Notes under the pieces: generated by a model
Database searches by the model: none
What the model was told of the DNA's origin: nothing
What the model saw: only the letters and a program-made list of their open reading frames with translations
Origin: Hirundichthys speculiger
Taxonomy: Eukaryota; Chordata; Actinopteri; Beloniformes; Exocoetidae
NCBI GenBank assembly: GCA_018398805.1
Contig: JAGFBZ010002561.1
Location: forward strand, 186,001 to 250,000
Reading direction: 5' to 3'
DNA: 64,000 bases
Position numbers and translations under genes: made by a program
Shown: positions 13,541 to 25,252 of the stretch, piece by piece
Layout of the letters: every line of letters begins with the position of its first letter
How positions within the stretch are numbered: position 1 is the stretch's first letter

Positions 13541-14251
13541 TAAAAAAAAAAAATCAGTTTTGTGGTTTTAGCTAAAAGAAACTACCTTTTTAAAACTTGA
13601 TGTGTTTATCAAGCTTTAATTCTTATTGAAACAACACTGTCACATTTTCCAGCTGTGTTTTAATTTAATCTTAATATTCCAGGGACCACTCAGGATGAGT
13701 AAAGATTGCTTTTATTGTGTTTTCCTCATGTGGACGTACAGTTGCAGTTTAATTAATGACTGCAAACTGTGGCTCCATAACAGCTGATAGCGAGGACAGT
13801 AAAGTCATCAGCACTTGTTGCTCTGTCTCCACGTCGTTGCTTCCACAGTTTTTAAGGCGCACCTGTGTGCCCTCTTACAGTATTTATCCTATGACACCGG
13901 TCTGTTTAATCTGAGAGGAGAGCAGATCACGAAGCGAATCTGAGCCGCCATGTCTCCATTTCCAGATGCTTTGGGTTTTTGTCTGTCTACGAACATTAGA
14001 CCGCAACTGGCGTCAAACAAACGAATACGGGGTCTGCAGGAGATCACAGGTTTTCAATTTTCAAGGGTCAAACTCGTTGGAGCATTACGGATGCCAGACA
14101 TAACTGGAACACAGTTTTCATCTTTTAAGATAAAGGATTAGCTTTCTTGATTGCTGTGACTGTATTTTAACTAGAGCTGTCCCAAATACCATTTTATGGG
14201 CTCCAAAGATTTATTATTTTTATTAAACCAGGTTAGTCCCGCTGAGACCAA

Positions 14252-14618
14252 GGCCCCGATCGTACACCTCCCACTAGCCGCTAACCGCTACCCACAAATT
14301 GCGGGTTTAGGAACCTCCGCTAACCACTAATGCAATCTGCCGCTTCCCTAAAGCCGCTACCCGCTATGCCGACTCCCTTACTCACATTGTAGGTGTGGCA
14401 ACGGGTGTGTCTTTTGCGCCTTCCGCAAACTCGGTATCTTGTGATCGCGGGTAGCGGGTAGTAGGTGGTCAGACTACCTGCTACCCGCTACTCGCGATCA
14501 CAAGGTACCGAGTTTGCGGAAAGCGCAACCCGCATGTCGGCACGTAAAAGAGCGCGTCCAAATGGCATAAATGTGCATCCACCTGGTCACATGTGGACGT
14601 GCACAAACGGCTCTACCT
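14252..14618 (+). mobile_element. GGCCCC-terminus element, copy 1 (3' truncated)
   Basis: The element starts GGCCCCGATCGTACACC and follows the same sequence as copies at 25174-26599 and 55831-56705 until about 14618, where similarity stops. It contains repeated words of the type GCCGCTACC and a long internal palindrome at 14421-14521. The 3' terminus found in the other copies is missing, so this copy is truncated. Confidence 0.8.
14421..14521. repeat. 101-nt near-perfect palindrome inside the GGCCCC element
   Basis: The left arm begins TTCCGCAAACTCGGTA and runs to GGTGGTC. The right arm begins AGACTACCTGC and ends CGAGTTTGCGGAA. The arms are about 50 bp each with a few mismatches and almost no loop, so the stretch could extrude as a cruciform. 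Confidence 0.9.
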
Positions 14619-16424
14619 CTCGGTTACGCATCACCGTATTACTTGCATATGTTTTTATTCTCTTGAGGTCAGAGGAAGTCTGGTCAGCAGTTGTGGTGGA
14701 TGTGGGAATAGTCACAGCCAGACACGTCAGTCTGTACAGCTGTGGCATGATCTCATCCAGATATCTGCTGTGGAGGAAACCAAGGAGCTCTTTGGGACAT
14801 TTCCCCTCAAAATCCGTCATGGCCGACTTCACAGCCACTTCTGTTTTTAAACAGGTCAGATCATCAAATAGAGCTCTGTGGCTCTGGTGTCAAGCTGGAA
14901 AAGGTTTGACTTGCAGGAATTTATTTCCCTTTTGAAAGAGTGACGTCCTTACGAGCGCAACTGAACGAGAGGACTCCACGCTGCGCGACACTGAAAGAGT
15001 GTGGCGCACCAAGAGTGAATGAGTGTGTGTGTGGTTCACCCGCACGCCACGCTGAACGAGTATGGCGGACACACCCGAGACCGAGAGCAGTTTAAGAGTG
15101 AGAGTTACAAGTGCAGGTGGGACCAGGTGGGCCAAATCTTCCTTTTCAAGAAATAAATGTGACTGGGGAGGAGTTTGTAATCTGCCAACTTGTCATGGCT
15201 CTGATTAAAAGGAGCCACACAGCTGAGGTCTCCAACATGACGTCTTCTTCAGCAGCTAAAATCAACTGAAGCATGCAGGTGATGTTCAAGGGTGTTTGTG
15301 AAAGAAAAAGAAAAACAAAACAGATATCCAGACGTCCTGCAGACTCTGATATCCAGATCCAGTCCTAATTTGTGTCTGCGGGTCACTTCTGGCTGCAAAA
15401 TCCTCGATGCCAACTGCTGAGTTACAAACTCAAGGCTTTAAAGTTCTGTGTTGTAATATTTAAGGGGATGTGTTGGCAAAAATCTAAATAATTATTGAGT
15501 TTTATTATCATAGAGCAAACAATTTAAATGGAAACATACAGGAGGACAGCCTCCTTGTCCCTCCGCAAGGCTGCAGCACTATGTAAGGCCTTTCATGTTT
15601 AATGGGATGGTGCATTCAGGTGGCTGTTTGCAATTTATACAACTGCAAACTACAAACAGGACTTTAAAAAATGATCTCCAGCCCAGAAAGGAACATCATG
15701 GTGGCTTCATGCATCCTTTACCAAAAATAATCAGCGTATTGATTATTAATGAGAAGAGGTTTCAGCTTCATCCCAGCTACGATTTTGTAAGTGTCTCCAG
15801 AGAAATGGTGACAGAACAAAATAGAGCGATCGACTTTGCTGCTGTTTAAGACAGCAGATGCAATAAATCCGGAGCTTTACTGAATAATGGATGTTCTTCG
15901 TGCAATTTAACAGAACTGCTTCTGCTTTTTGTCAGAAGGTCAAGGCAGGAAGTAGCGCCGAGCACTGCTTAACATGGCGCAGGCGTGACAGTATTATCAT
16001 ACAGGGCAGGAAAAGGACTGCAGCTCTCTGAACGCTGCTCATGTTTTCCAGCTCAAGAAAAATCTGTTGATGCGCTGCTGGATGGAGACGGTAAACAGGA
16101 AGCAGAGATGCATAATTCAGCCAACGTTGCAGCAAACAACGAGGCTCAGGTCATCAGCCGAACTGCTCAGACAAGCTGTGTGAGGATAAATGAGTACGGA
16201 GGTTTGGAAGGAGACGCTCAACCCTTGATGCTGCAGGTGGATTACTGAAAGGCTCGCAGTCGAGGAATACAGCGGAACAACACAGTATCTGTTTAAATAA
16301 ATGAATGATAGATTTATGTTACTCTGTAAGTGCACATTTGAAACCACTTACATATTAGCCTCATATTAGGATTGTTCATACAGCACCGGTAGTTCTGTTG
16401 TCCCTTATAGCATCCTCTGTTCAA

Positions 16425-16735
16425 TACAACTAAATGGTCTTACACTTGTATAGCACGTTTTTAACTTTATCCAGGTTGTGCGAAAGGCTGAAGAGTGTTA
16501 ACTCATTTACTCCTTTGCACAGACACGCTCACACTACAGCGCTTCTATTGTATTTTCACTCGACATACAGCAGAGCTTTCATATTTATTAATTTATTATA
16601 ATAAAGAAGCAGATCAGGGGCAGTGTAGTGTTACGTGTCCTGCCCAAGGACACGATGAATGACGCATGACGGTGATGGAGATTGATATGCTGACCTTCCT
16701 GGCAACTGACTCTACCTGCTGAGCCCAATGACAAC
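16425..16735 (-). repeat. Old tRNA-derived SINE copy
   Basis: The order of words follows the better preserved SINE at 25500-25769: 'aaatggtcttac', 'tgtatagcacg', 'agacacgctcacac', 'cctgcccaaggacac', then a degraded tRNA-like head with 'ctacctgctgagcc'. Divergence is high and the Pol III boxes are not intact. Confidence 0.65.
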
Positions 16736-16787
16736 CATACACACCTAACTGTAAGAATTTACGATCTTTGCGATCTTCATGTTAGTG

Positions 16788-17015
16788 TTTCCCTTTCCTG
16801 TCCTCGGGACCCACTGCCCTGCATGTTTTAGCCGTTGCCCTGATTCAATACACCTCATACGGATGATTGGATCACCACATCAGCTCATCATCAAGGTCTC
16901 CACAGGTCGTTTAACGGCCCATTCATTCGAGCCCAGTGTGTTGGAGTAGAGAAGCATTTAAGACATGCAGGGCAGTGGGTCCTGAGGACCAGGATTGGAT
17001 TTGGAAACAATATCC
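16788..17015. mobile_element. MITE with long terminal inverted repeats (hAT-like)
   Basis: The left end includes GGGACCCACTGCCCTGCATG and the right end includes CATGCAGGGCAGTGGGTCCT, its reverse complement with small differences. The inverted repeat extends for about 45 bp. A related but diverged element is at 61380-61585. No clean target duplication was found here. Confidence 0.8.
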
Positions 17016-17034
17016 AACAGAGTCCTCTAAGCTG

Positions 17035-17250
17035 CTGATTCTCAACCTGGGGGTTAGGACCCCAACAGGGTCGCAGGATGTTTTCTGGAGGTCGCCAAAA
17101 GTTTGTCTAGAGAAAAAAATAAATAACAAAAACAACAGTTTTGTGAGCATTTAAGTGTGGGCAAGCTTCTGATTGCGGGTGGAGAGAGTCACGACCACCA
17201 ACCATTGTTCTCGGGAACGTTGTGACTTGAAAAGATTAGAAACCACAACT
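17035..17250. mobile_element. Probable hAT-derived MITE fragment
   Basis: The sequence 'gattctcaacctgggggtta', then 'ggaccccaacagggtcgc', and a far end with 'gattagaaaccacaactc' resembles the widespread TCTCAACCT / GGACCCC hAT-type nonautonomous family. The ends are degraded and no duplication is evident. Confidence 0.5.
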
Positions 17251-17304
17251 CTAATGTCAAGGTTCTTTAAAGCCACCAGACTGGTTTGACGTGACTGAAA
17301 CCAT

Positions 17305-17625
17305 TTTCCTTCCATCCATTCATCCATCCACGGTGGTCCCCTGGAGTCCATCCCAGCTCTTTTCAGGTGAAGGCAGGGGTACACCCTCGACAAGTCGCCA
17401 GTCCGTGGCAGGACCGTGTATAGACGAGCAAACACGCTCCTGTGGTCAATTTACAGTCACCAATTAGCTGAGCATGAATATTAATGGACTGTGACAGGAA
17501 ACTAGAGAAAACCCACACTGAACATGCAATCTCCTCAGAGGAAGACTCCAGCTGGGATTTGAAGCAGTTAATTTTTGATCTGTGAAGCAGCGGCGCTAAC
17601 TCACATCCACTCACAGCCACTCACA
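17305..17625. repeat. Common teleost dispersed repeat (TCCATCCAT family)
   Basis: It begins 'ccttccatccattcatccatcc', then 'agtccatcccagctctttt', 'cagtccgtggcagg', 'caatttacagtcaccaatta' and 'gcaatctcctcagag'. Similar fragments, some inverted, are at 5345-5445, 24765-24900, 33800-33935 and 52205-52425. It is noncoding as far as can be seen. I do not assign the family. Confidence 0.7.
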
Positions 17626-18362
17626 GCGCACTAATGTTAGTCATCTGTCAGAAAAATTACACAGCTTTCACACTGGTGTCTACGGTGACGTCTTTGTACT
17701 GGGCCTCTAGTAATTGACTGGTTTGGGACGTGAGCAGCCGTGGAATTGGAGACCGAGTGAGCTGGAGCGACAAGTAGAGTTTGTTGTGGGAAAACCGTGA
17801 AAACATCCAAGAACAGCTTCTGCATAAAAACGAAACTCAGAGTTCAAGGAAATGATTACCATCTGAAAAAGAAGAAAATAAGATATCAAACTCTGATAGT
17901 GGGTTTGGTTACTTCATAAGTGTCTGTCAAAAGTTGTAGTAACTCTCACTACCAGAAGGGGGAGACAAATAAAATCCTCATTGCAGCTTAAATTCTCAAA
18001 ATAAAGTAAATAAACATATTTAAGAAAGTTAACTTTTTAATTTATCCTGTTTTATTTTTCATCAAAATCCTCTTCAGATTAAAACTGATGTAAAATATTC
18101 CACCCAGAAATGGGCTGGCGTGGCTTCTGAAAGACACCTAAGAACAACCATAAATGATAAATGTGTACAATATAAAACTAGTCAGTATTAAATGATAACG
18201 AGGACAGTACATTAATTTCATTAATCATTAACATACCCATGACTTAATTTAAAGTATCAACTGTGACTAAATAATTACAAGAACCAGATGCATGGTATTT
18301 AAATTCTAAACCTGTGTGCAGATTCATCCTCTTCACTTATCTGTATATCATTCGTCACGCAG

Positions 18363-18704
18363 ATGCAGAGAGAGCTGAGCACCAGGAGAGGCGAGGGCAT
18401 CGATGTTAAAGATGGCGGCTCGGCCAGCAGAGGGGTGTTCTCTCCTCAGGACAGTCCGTGCAACATCCCAAGGTCGCCACGTGCCCCTCGATCCCCCCGC
18501 ACGTCCAGTCCTGTCCTGGTGCCCTCCACTCGCTCCCACTCTGACTCAGAGGCCATGCTGGAAGAGCAGAGCTCTGCGATGAGGCTGAAAAGCCCAGCGG
18601 AGAACCTGTTCCTGGATGCGCTGTCTCTGGATCCCCTCGGTGGTCTGGAGGTCCCGCCGCCCTCCAGACTGGAGACAGAGAAGAGGTTCCCCTGCATGAC
18701 GGAG
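18363..18704 (+). CDS. mtcl2: MTCL2 (SOGA1)-like, coding exon 3 of window
   Basis: This is a 342-bp phase-0 exon (114 residues) from MQRELSTRRGEG to RFPCMTE. The acceptor is tcacgcag and the donor is gag/gtgatg. It is Ser/Pro-rich and low in secondary structure, with clustered SPR motifs (NIPRSPRAPRSPRTSSPV) that look like proline-directed phosphorylation sites. This is the usual transition from the coiled coil to the disordered C-terminal region of MTCL/SOGA proteins. Three antisense open frames over it are shadows. Confidence 0.87.
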
Positions 18705-19538
18705 GTGATGCATCATTCACGTCTGGTCAATGTCATTGAATGTCCTGCTATATCCTGCTTATAAAAGCTAACACACAGCTATGGGAAGAAGAAGCCAATC
18801 GCATATTGTAAGACTGAGAGCATCAGGACAAAATATTTTAATATAAATCACCTGATTTACACTTGATACCATGAAATTAAACTGATGATTTAAAGTACTG
18901 CTAAGAAACAACTGTTACAGGATATGTAATTATATATTTTTCTTAATTTGCATTTTCTACACTGTATCAATTTTTATTTCAATTATTAAATACCTCCAGA
19001 CAGTTATATTCCATAAATATTTTATAATTGACATTTTACATACATAATATTAATGGAATAATAGAGATAAAAACCGGTTGATCTTTCATATAAAGCAGCC
19101 TCAGATCAAACTATTCACAGCAATAAAAACAGTCTTTCAAAAATAGACAATATTAACTCAAATCTACTTACATGTAATTTTTTATTTAAAGCAGCCTTTT
19201 TGATACTCAAGCCTCCTCAGTTAAATTTAGCTTAAACCAAAAACAGTGCATTCTTTCATTTCCTTATTCTTCATTCCCCCTGCTTTATCAGAATGAATTG
19301 ATGTTCGATTCAAAACAAACAAATATGAATTAGTAGGGCAGAATCCAAGACTCAAACATCTTTCTAAGTCGCAGTGACCTCCTATCATTGATAACAGCAT
19401 CAGTATCCAGATTTGTTTTATTTTTTCTGTTTCTGTGATTGAATATATATCAGCTCTATTTCCTGACATGAGAGCCTCAAAGTCATTTTTACACTAAATG
19501 CTTTCGAAGTTGTAACTGTTTGATCTGCTGTCTTGCAG
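18705..19538. other. Intron of the MTCL2-like gene, AT-rich
   Basis: This is an AT-rich intron with no recognisable element. Confidence 0.7.
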
Positions 19539-19618
19539 GCCCTAAATGAGATTTCAGAGCAAGAAGGATCTGCTGCGTACCCAGACGAGGAGATGAGGGA
19601 GGGTGGGAGTCTGCTCAG
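19539..19618 (+). CDS. mtcl2: MTCL2 (SOGA1)-like, coding exon 4 of window
   Basis: This 80-bp exon encodes ALNEISEQEGSAAYPDEEMR followed by EGGSLL and two bases of an Arg codon. The acceptor is gctgtcttgcag and the donor is ctcag/gtaacc. It enters in phase 0 and leaves two bases that are completed by the first base of the exon at 20644 (ag/a, Arg). It is too short for an ATG-based search and was found from its splice sites and frame continuity. Confidence 0.83.
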
Positions 19619-20011
19619 GTAACCTGATCTTCAAGTCAAACTGAATTTGAAAAGCTGCAGCATTTTTATACGCATGACCGGCAAATCTTGTCACCAAGAG
19701 CCGATCTCACTGGCCGCTGATTATCCAGGCTCACTGCATTTTTGTTGTTCGTGCAAACCCATCGGCCTGTTGGGAGATCAGCTGTTGATTCTGTTAACGG
19801 TTCCTTCCAGTGGCAGGAGTTTGTCCCTGGTGACTGTTAGTGGGAGCTTTTTTAATAGCAGGAAAGATATCCATATCACTATGGGGATAAATAATTTGAT
19901 TAGTTTAAAACATTTAAAAGCACTGAGTTGCTTAATGAAAAAAAAGATGGAGAAACATAGATTTTTTTTGTTTGTTTTTACAGGTGGAATACAGGGAGAT
20001 GATATCAGAAT

Positions 20012-20572
20012 TACCGAATTGACCCGAATATAGGACGACTCTGATTATAAGACGACCCCTATTTTTCAAATATCATTTTGGGAAAATAAAAATATGACGA
20101 AGGCAATAAGGTTATTCATAAAACAACTTTTTATTGTACAATTACTATTGAAAAAACTCCCATTCTGCTGTATTGTTAAACATTTTAACGATCTCATCTT
20201 TTTTAGGAAGTATGGTACCATACTTGCGTGTCAGATTTCCATGTTATTTAAGATCAAGGTATGGTACTATTTAATAAACTGTGTGCTCTTAAAATCTGAG
20301 ACTATTACTGAATAGTTGTTATTCAAGAACAACATCAGTAATTCAGTCTGTAAGAAACTAATTCTGGTCTCCAACAAAATTTTCAAAGGCCCTTGCTGGA
20401 GTTGGCTGCGTGGTTCCTCCATTCTTACTGGTTACCTCGGTGCGGCTCCATCTAGTGGCACAGATGTATAATTACAATAGAAAAGTCTAGTCCTCGATTA
20501 TAAGACGCCCCCCATTTTTGAGAATATGATTTCTATAATAAAATACCATCCTATATTCGGGCCAATACGGTA
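20012..20572. mobile_element. Nonautonomous DNA transposon with TACCG termini
   Basis: The left end reads TACCGAATTGACCCGAATAT and the right end is the inverse of TACCGTATTGGCCCGAATAT, so the terminal inverted repeats are about 26 bp with few differences. Just inside, both ends carry 'gattataagacg' words. The 561-bp element sits in the intron between MTCL2 exons at 19618 and 20644. The target duplication is not clear. Confidence 0.8.
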
Positions 20573-20643
20573 GTTGCAATGTTTGGTCCCATCTCAGTTT
20601 AACTGCAATAATGTGTGTTTGTGTGTGTGTGTTACATGTCCAG

Positions 20644-21948
20644 AGCCAAGTCGGTGTGCTCCATGAGCGACTTCCAGCGGTTGATGGACAGCTCGCCGTT
20701 CCTCCCTGACAAAACACACCCCGGTGACTGCGGCCAAGACGACGTCACCCCGCCTCTTTCACCAGATGACCTCAAGTACATTGAGGAGTTCAACAATAAG
20801 GGCTGGGACTTCCCTTCGTCCTCCTCTGGCCCACATCTGGTCCGGGAACTGTGGACGGACAAACCCGCTGAGGCCCGGGAAGGGGAACCCGGCACTGATG
20901 AATTCCAGCCGCCCTCTTGGTTCCTCACCACCAGCGCCACCCTGACAACCAACACCCTGAGCAGCCCCGAGCACTGCCACAAGTCCCCGCTAAGGGGCAA
21001 CGGCGCCGGGGCGACAGGGGTAGGAGTGGAGCACTATGGGGTTCACATCCTCCATAGTCCCACTAGACACGGGGTACTGCCCAAGATCCAGACAACATGT
21101 ATGCAATGGGGACCAAAGTCAGAGCTGGAGGAGAGGCTGGACCAGATGAGGTGTTCGGCAGCTCCAGGTGGCCTTGTCTCCTGGAGGGTGGGGGGTTAAG
21201 GACTTCTCCTAGTCAGTCCTATCTGCCTGCCATCAGGAGCTTCAGCTCTGAAACTTGAGCGACGATCGTGGGGCCCGTCTCCCTCCGGACTCCGCCTTCA
21301 GCGACCCTCAGCTGCTCAGCCCGACCCGCTCAGTACGGAGGCTCCCCTAAGCTTCAGCGCAAACTCTCCACGGCCAATAAAGCTGAGCTGCCCAACAACA
21401 GCCGCGCTCCGACCCCCACCACGCCTCAGAAGGGCAACAGCGAGTCGGCGTGGGCGCGCTCCACCACCACGCGCGACAGCCCCGTCCACACCACCATCAA
21501 CGACGGCCTGTCCAGCCTCTTCAACATCATCGACCACACACCGGTGGTCTACGACTCCATGCAGAAGTTCAACAAGTCCCCCAGCCGCTCCCGCCCCACG
21601 CCCCCGCCCACCACAGAGCCCAGCCCCGCTCACGGGGCCCTCGCCTCGGACCCCAGGACGGCGCAGGAGAGCCTGAGGGCCGCTCGGGGGCGCTCGCCCA
21701 GCCCCGTGCAGCTGATAGTGGAGACGCAGGGGGACAAAAACCCAGAGGTGGTGAGCATCCGGCAGGACCTGTCGGCGCCGCCGGGCTACACGCTGGCTGA
21801 AAACGCAGCTCGCATCCTCAATAAGAAGCTGCAGGAGCAGAACTTTAGAGAGGAGAGGAGGCTGCAGGGAGGAGGACCGGCCGCCCACAGCAGAGACAGC
21901 AGCAGCAGGCAGGCCGAGACAGACAGAGGACAGTCTGGATGTATGGAG
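20644..21948 (+). CDS. mtcl2: MTCL2 (SOGA1)-like large exon region, frame disrupted inside
   Basis: The acceptor catgtccag precedes RAKSVCSMSDFQRLMDSSPF and then DDVTPPLSPDDLKYIEEFN, both strongly MTCL/SOGA-like. SATLTTNTLSSPEHCHKSPL and GVHILHSP follow in the same frame to about 21068. From 21334 the sequence is again clearly family-like: YGGSPKLQRKLS, SAWARSTTTRDSPVHTTIND, GLSSLFNIIDHTPVVYDS, DLSAPPGYTLAENAARILNK, then donor gag/gtaaat at 21948. Between these parts no single frame is open. Family-like pieces (SSRWPC, SYLPAIRSFSSE, LERRSWGPSPS, DSAFSDPQLLSPTRS) lie in three different frames. Either base errors, a small intron ending at the cag before 21334, or real damage explains this. The conserved QTNG/GTQT-type segment that I recall from human SOGA1 in this interval was not found. 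Confidence 0.82.
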
Positions 21949-23307
21949 GTAAATATGCAGACGCACTGGATTCAGCGCTTCATCACTCATTTGATCCGGG
22001 GCCCATGTTTTATGACGCCGTCGTATTTATGACATTTCCTTGGATTTCCCTTGTAATGGTTGAAGACGAACTTCATTGCACCTGTATTTTAATCACAGCA
22101 AAGATACAAAGATATTATGCACTAAAATGTTCATGCTTTTTTTTTCTCAGATCGAAAGCACTGACTGATGCAATGGTAATGTTAAGATATTTAACTCTCC
22201 TCACCAATACTGAGCTTCCTCTCACTTGCTGTGCGTAGACGTCCTTTAAAGTTTCTTCTTTTTTTCTGTATTTTCCTTTTCCTTGTACTTCAGCTCTTAT
22301 TTCTGTGCTCCAGCCATCACTTATGGCAGGACTGAAATCTGATTTGTGTGTCTGACGACTCGGAGTGAAATTAATGATCCCGTTGAGCGCCACTGCTGTT
22401 ACAGAGTTGAATATTCATTCAGTATCCCCACACCCTAATCAAAAATGTTCAACCAGAATATCAAGCAGTCCCAGCTTTTGAAGTGAGGAAAGAAAGGCGC
22501 CGTTTTTTAAGTTGATGAAATCCCACTTCGGCCTGTCCATCAGGGCCTCTTCACCTACCTTTCAGTGCACCTGTGGGAACATGTCTTCATGCTTATTCGT
22601 GTTTTTAAAGTTAGACAATGTACATGCTGTCACATTCAGTTGTGCATAGACACGTTTAAATGAGAAAAGTGGGTCATCCTGTATTGCAGTTATGCATTAA
22701 AACAGTACCATACGAACTGTCTATTTAAAAGCATGTATATGTACATCAAGCAGCATAATCGCATGCAAAGTTAATCATATTCTGGTACTCATTAAGACCT
22801 GAGGTGCTCTATAGACATGGGAACTGCTCTGCATTTAGATGACATCAGGTAATAACATAAATATGAGAAAAATATACTTTTTTTAATGATAGTGGAGCTT
22901 CCAGCCTAAAAAGGAGAGAAATCATGAATTTTGATGGTATATACATTATGTCTTTGTTACAGTACAGATATAAATGCTTTGTAGTGACAGTCAGGACGCA
23001 TCAAACTCTGCATTTTGATAGAATAACTATCCTGCATCATGCAGAGACACTTTATGGGTGAACAAGGAGGTGTCTGTGCTTGTTTTTGGTGACTCTGTTG
23101 AATTATTGTTGCTGATTATTTGCTATAGAACATTTTGGGCGTATAAAAGTTGGCAGGTCTGTGTCAAGTCAACGTTCCAACCTCTATTTATTTATTCAGG
23201 TAAAAAATGAAGCAGTGTGATGGAGAAATATCAAAAAAACTAGGGCCATTTGGTAATTATTTATCAAATTAAAACATTTCTTTTACTTGTTTCTGAGAAA
23301 TTTGAAG

Positions 23308-23346
23308 ACGTTAAACGTTAAACGTTAAACGTTAAACGTTAAACGT
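23308..23346. repeat. Tandem heptamer ACGTTAA, about five copies
   Basis: There are five consecutive copies of ACGTTAA with a partial sixth. Each unit carries an ACGT core. It sits alone in an AT-rich intron. Confidence 0.95.
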
Positions 23347-23813
23347 TGGTTGACTTGACATTTGCACTTGTGAAAAATTTCATATTAGACTTTTGTCGTA
23401 TGAAACGACATAAGTTACTTGTGAAACGTCCAGGATTTGATTAAAGAAAAAAGACACACTTCACAGATGAGAGATTGATCTTAGAAGAAAGAAAATAAGC
23501 ATTGAAGGACCATCTGAATACAACAGAGAAACACCAGAAAGTCAAGTTACTCATCCCTCAGATGTGACCCGTCACTATTCTTTCACGCGTGTGGTTAGAT
23601 TGTGTCTGACGCTCTCTAACAATCCTGTGAGTCTGGTCAAAGGTTAGCTTCCCCGCCTGTTTTCTTTCTAGGTCTTAAGTGAATGGCTCTTACTTGCTTT
23701 CTGTGTGGTCTGCAGGCTGAAAGCGGTCATCTTGTTTCTGCCTTCGCTGTGCCAGACTTATCATGTATCTCCTTATCCCCTTTGCTTGATTTTATCTTTT
23801 AACATTTCCCGCT

Positions 23814-23935
23814 CTATATTTTTCCTCCTCCTCCTCCCCCCTCCTCTCCTCTCCTCTCCTCCCCTCTGGGCTTTATCTCTCCCTCCTCCTTCCTGTCCGC
23901 TGTGCTCTGATCCAGAACCACACTGTCATACTAAC
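23814..23935. repeat. Polypyrimidine tract (CCT/TCC-rich)
   Basis: A long stretch of almost only C and T, dominated by TCC and CTCCT words, is broken by short mixed pieces. It lies in the last MTCL2 intron, with strand asymmetry that could favour triplex structure. Confidence 0.85.
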
Positions 23936-24764
23936 AACTCCTTGGGGACTCTAACTCTGCTAGTCTCCGTGATGTAAGTTCCTCTTTCTCCTACTCCTCT
24001 TCCTCTGTGGCCTTTGGCGGTGGGTTCACCAACACACGGAACTTTCACCCCACGCCCTGCAGACCTCCTCCACACCCTCCTCTTCATTAATGCATGCTTC
24101 ACAGGTCAGCAGAATTACAGTGTGTGGCGCCATTGGCCTGGTGGCAGAAGTCGTGCGACGGTCATACATCTGTTCTTCCGTGTTATTAAGTGCATGCTCA
24201 ATTTTTTTTGTTTTTTTTTAATTCTCCAAAGGACTACATTGGTGGTTTTGCATGTTTTTGTTGTCCATTGACCATTGATCACTTTTACTAGTTGTTGATG
24301 CAAGGCCATCCAACCGAAAAAGTTGGGAAGATATGGAAAATGCAAATTAAAAGAAAAAGAAACGCACAATGATTCTTCCATTTGCATAACACGAACCCGA
24401 GATATGTCTCGTCAACTTTTTCATTCACGAACACACGCCCATTGTTTTGTTTCATGTCAGGCCTGCAACACATTCCAGAAAGTGGTTTTGACAGTTGTTG
24501 CCACTTTGTAAAACTTCTCACACCCCGCGGAAGACGGGAAAGGAGCTGAGCGTCTCACTTCACTCCCCAACACCAATCAGTCACGCTGAATAATAGCTGT
24601 CAACCAATTAGTCACATGAGGTTGACACTGTTGCATTTTTCATCTCAAAACTTTCCACACATTCTCAACTAGGTGACGGGCCGGGACAGCAGCGAGGCCA
24701 GTCCAGTTCTGTGTTGAGAATGTGGTTTTGCATTGCTGTGGTGGATAAATTTGCACTGTGTTGG

Positions 24765-24900
24765 GCTGGTAAGCTGTCCGGGTTGGACCTTGCCCCTGCA
24801 GTTTTACTCAGCTGCTGCTGAAGACGGGCTCCAGCAGAAACCAGCGAGCCCTTACAGGATACAGAGGGTACGGAAAGTGGATGGATGGAAAAATGCAGGG
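24765..24900. repeat. Inverted fragment of the TCCATCCAT dispersed repeat
   Basis: It carries 'gacgggctccagcagaaacc' and ends 'cggaaagtggatggatgg', the reverse orientation of the repeat at 17305-17625. Confidence 0.55.
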
Positions 24901-25252
24901 TCATTCCTAGAAAAGATGCTGTAAAATGCACAAAAATTGTGGAAGGCGACAAATGTCGCTCTAAAATCTCCAAGTAATTTTTGACATTCTTATAAATGTG
25001 TAAATTTGCTTGAAATCTTTAAAACTCCATACCATCAGAGATCACAACTTTTTTGAAATTGTGGTGACCAACAATTTGGATGATGCACACAGCATCCATT
25101 TCTTCCAAAACAAATCACTTGGAGGAGCAATTTGTGATGGATCTTCCCAGATGTCTCTGAGTCCAGACATATCGGCCCCAATCATACACTTCGCGCTAGC
25201 CGCTACCCACTAACCGCTACCTGCAAATTCCGGGTTTAGGAACCTCCGCTAA

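Larger units (their letters stand above)
12512..18362. other. 5.9-kb intron of the MTCL2-like gene
   Basis: The intron contains dispersed teleost repeat fragments (12905-13055, 13285-13540, 17305-17625), a truncated copy of the GGCCCC element with a large palindrome (14252-14618), an old SINE (16425-16735) and hAT-like MITEs (16788-17015, about 17035-17250). I saw no additional exon. Confidence 0.7.

Noticed and set aside
21316..21990. 224-residue - strand open frame over the MTCL2 exon
   Set aside because: It is the antisense shadow of a GC-rich coding exon. The + strand matches the MTCL/SOGA family and has the splice sites.
23308..23346. Interstitial telomere-like repeat
   Set aside because: The heptamer ACGTTAA is not the vertebrate telomere unit TTAGGG.
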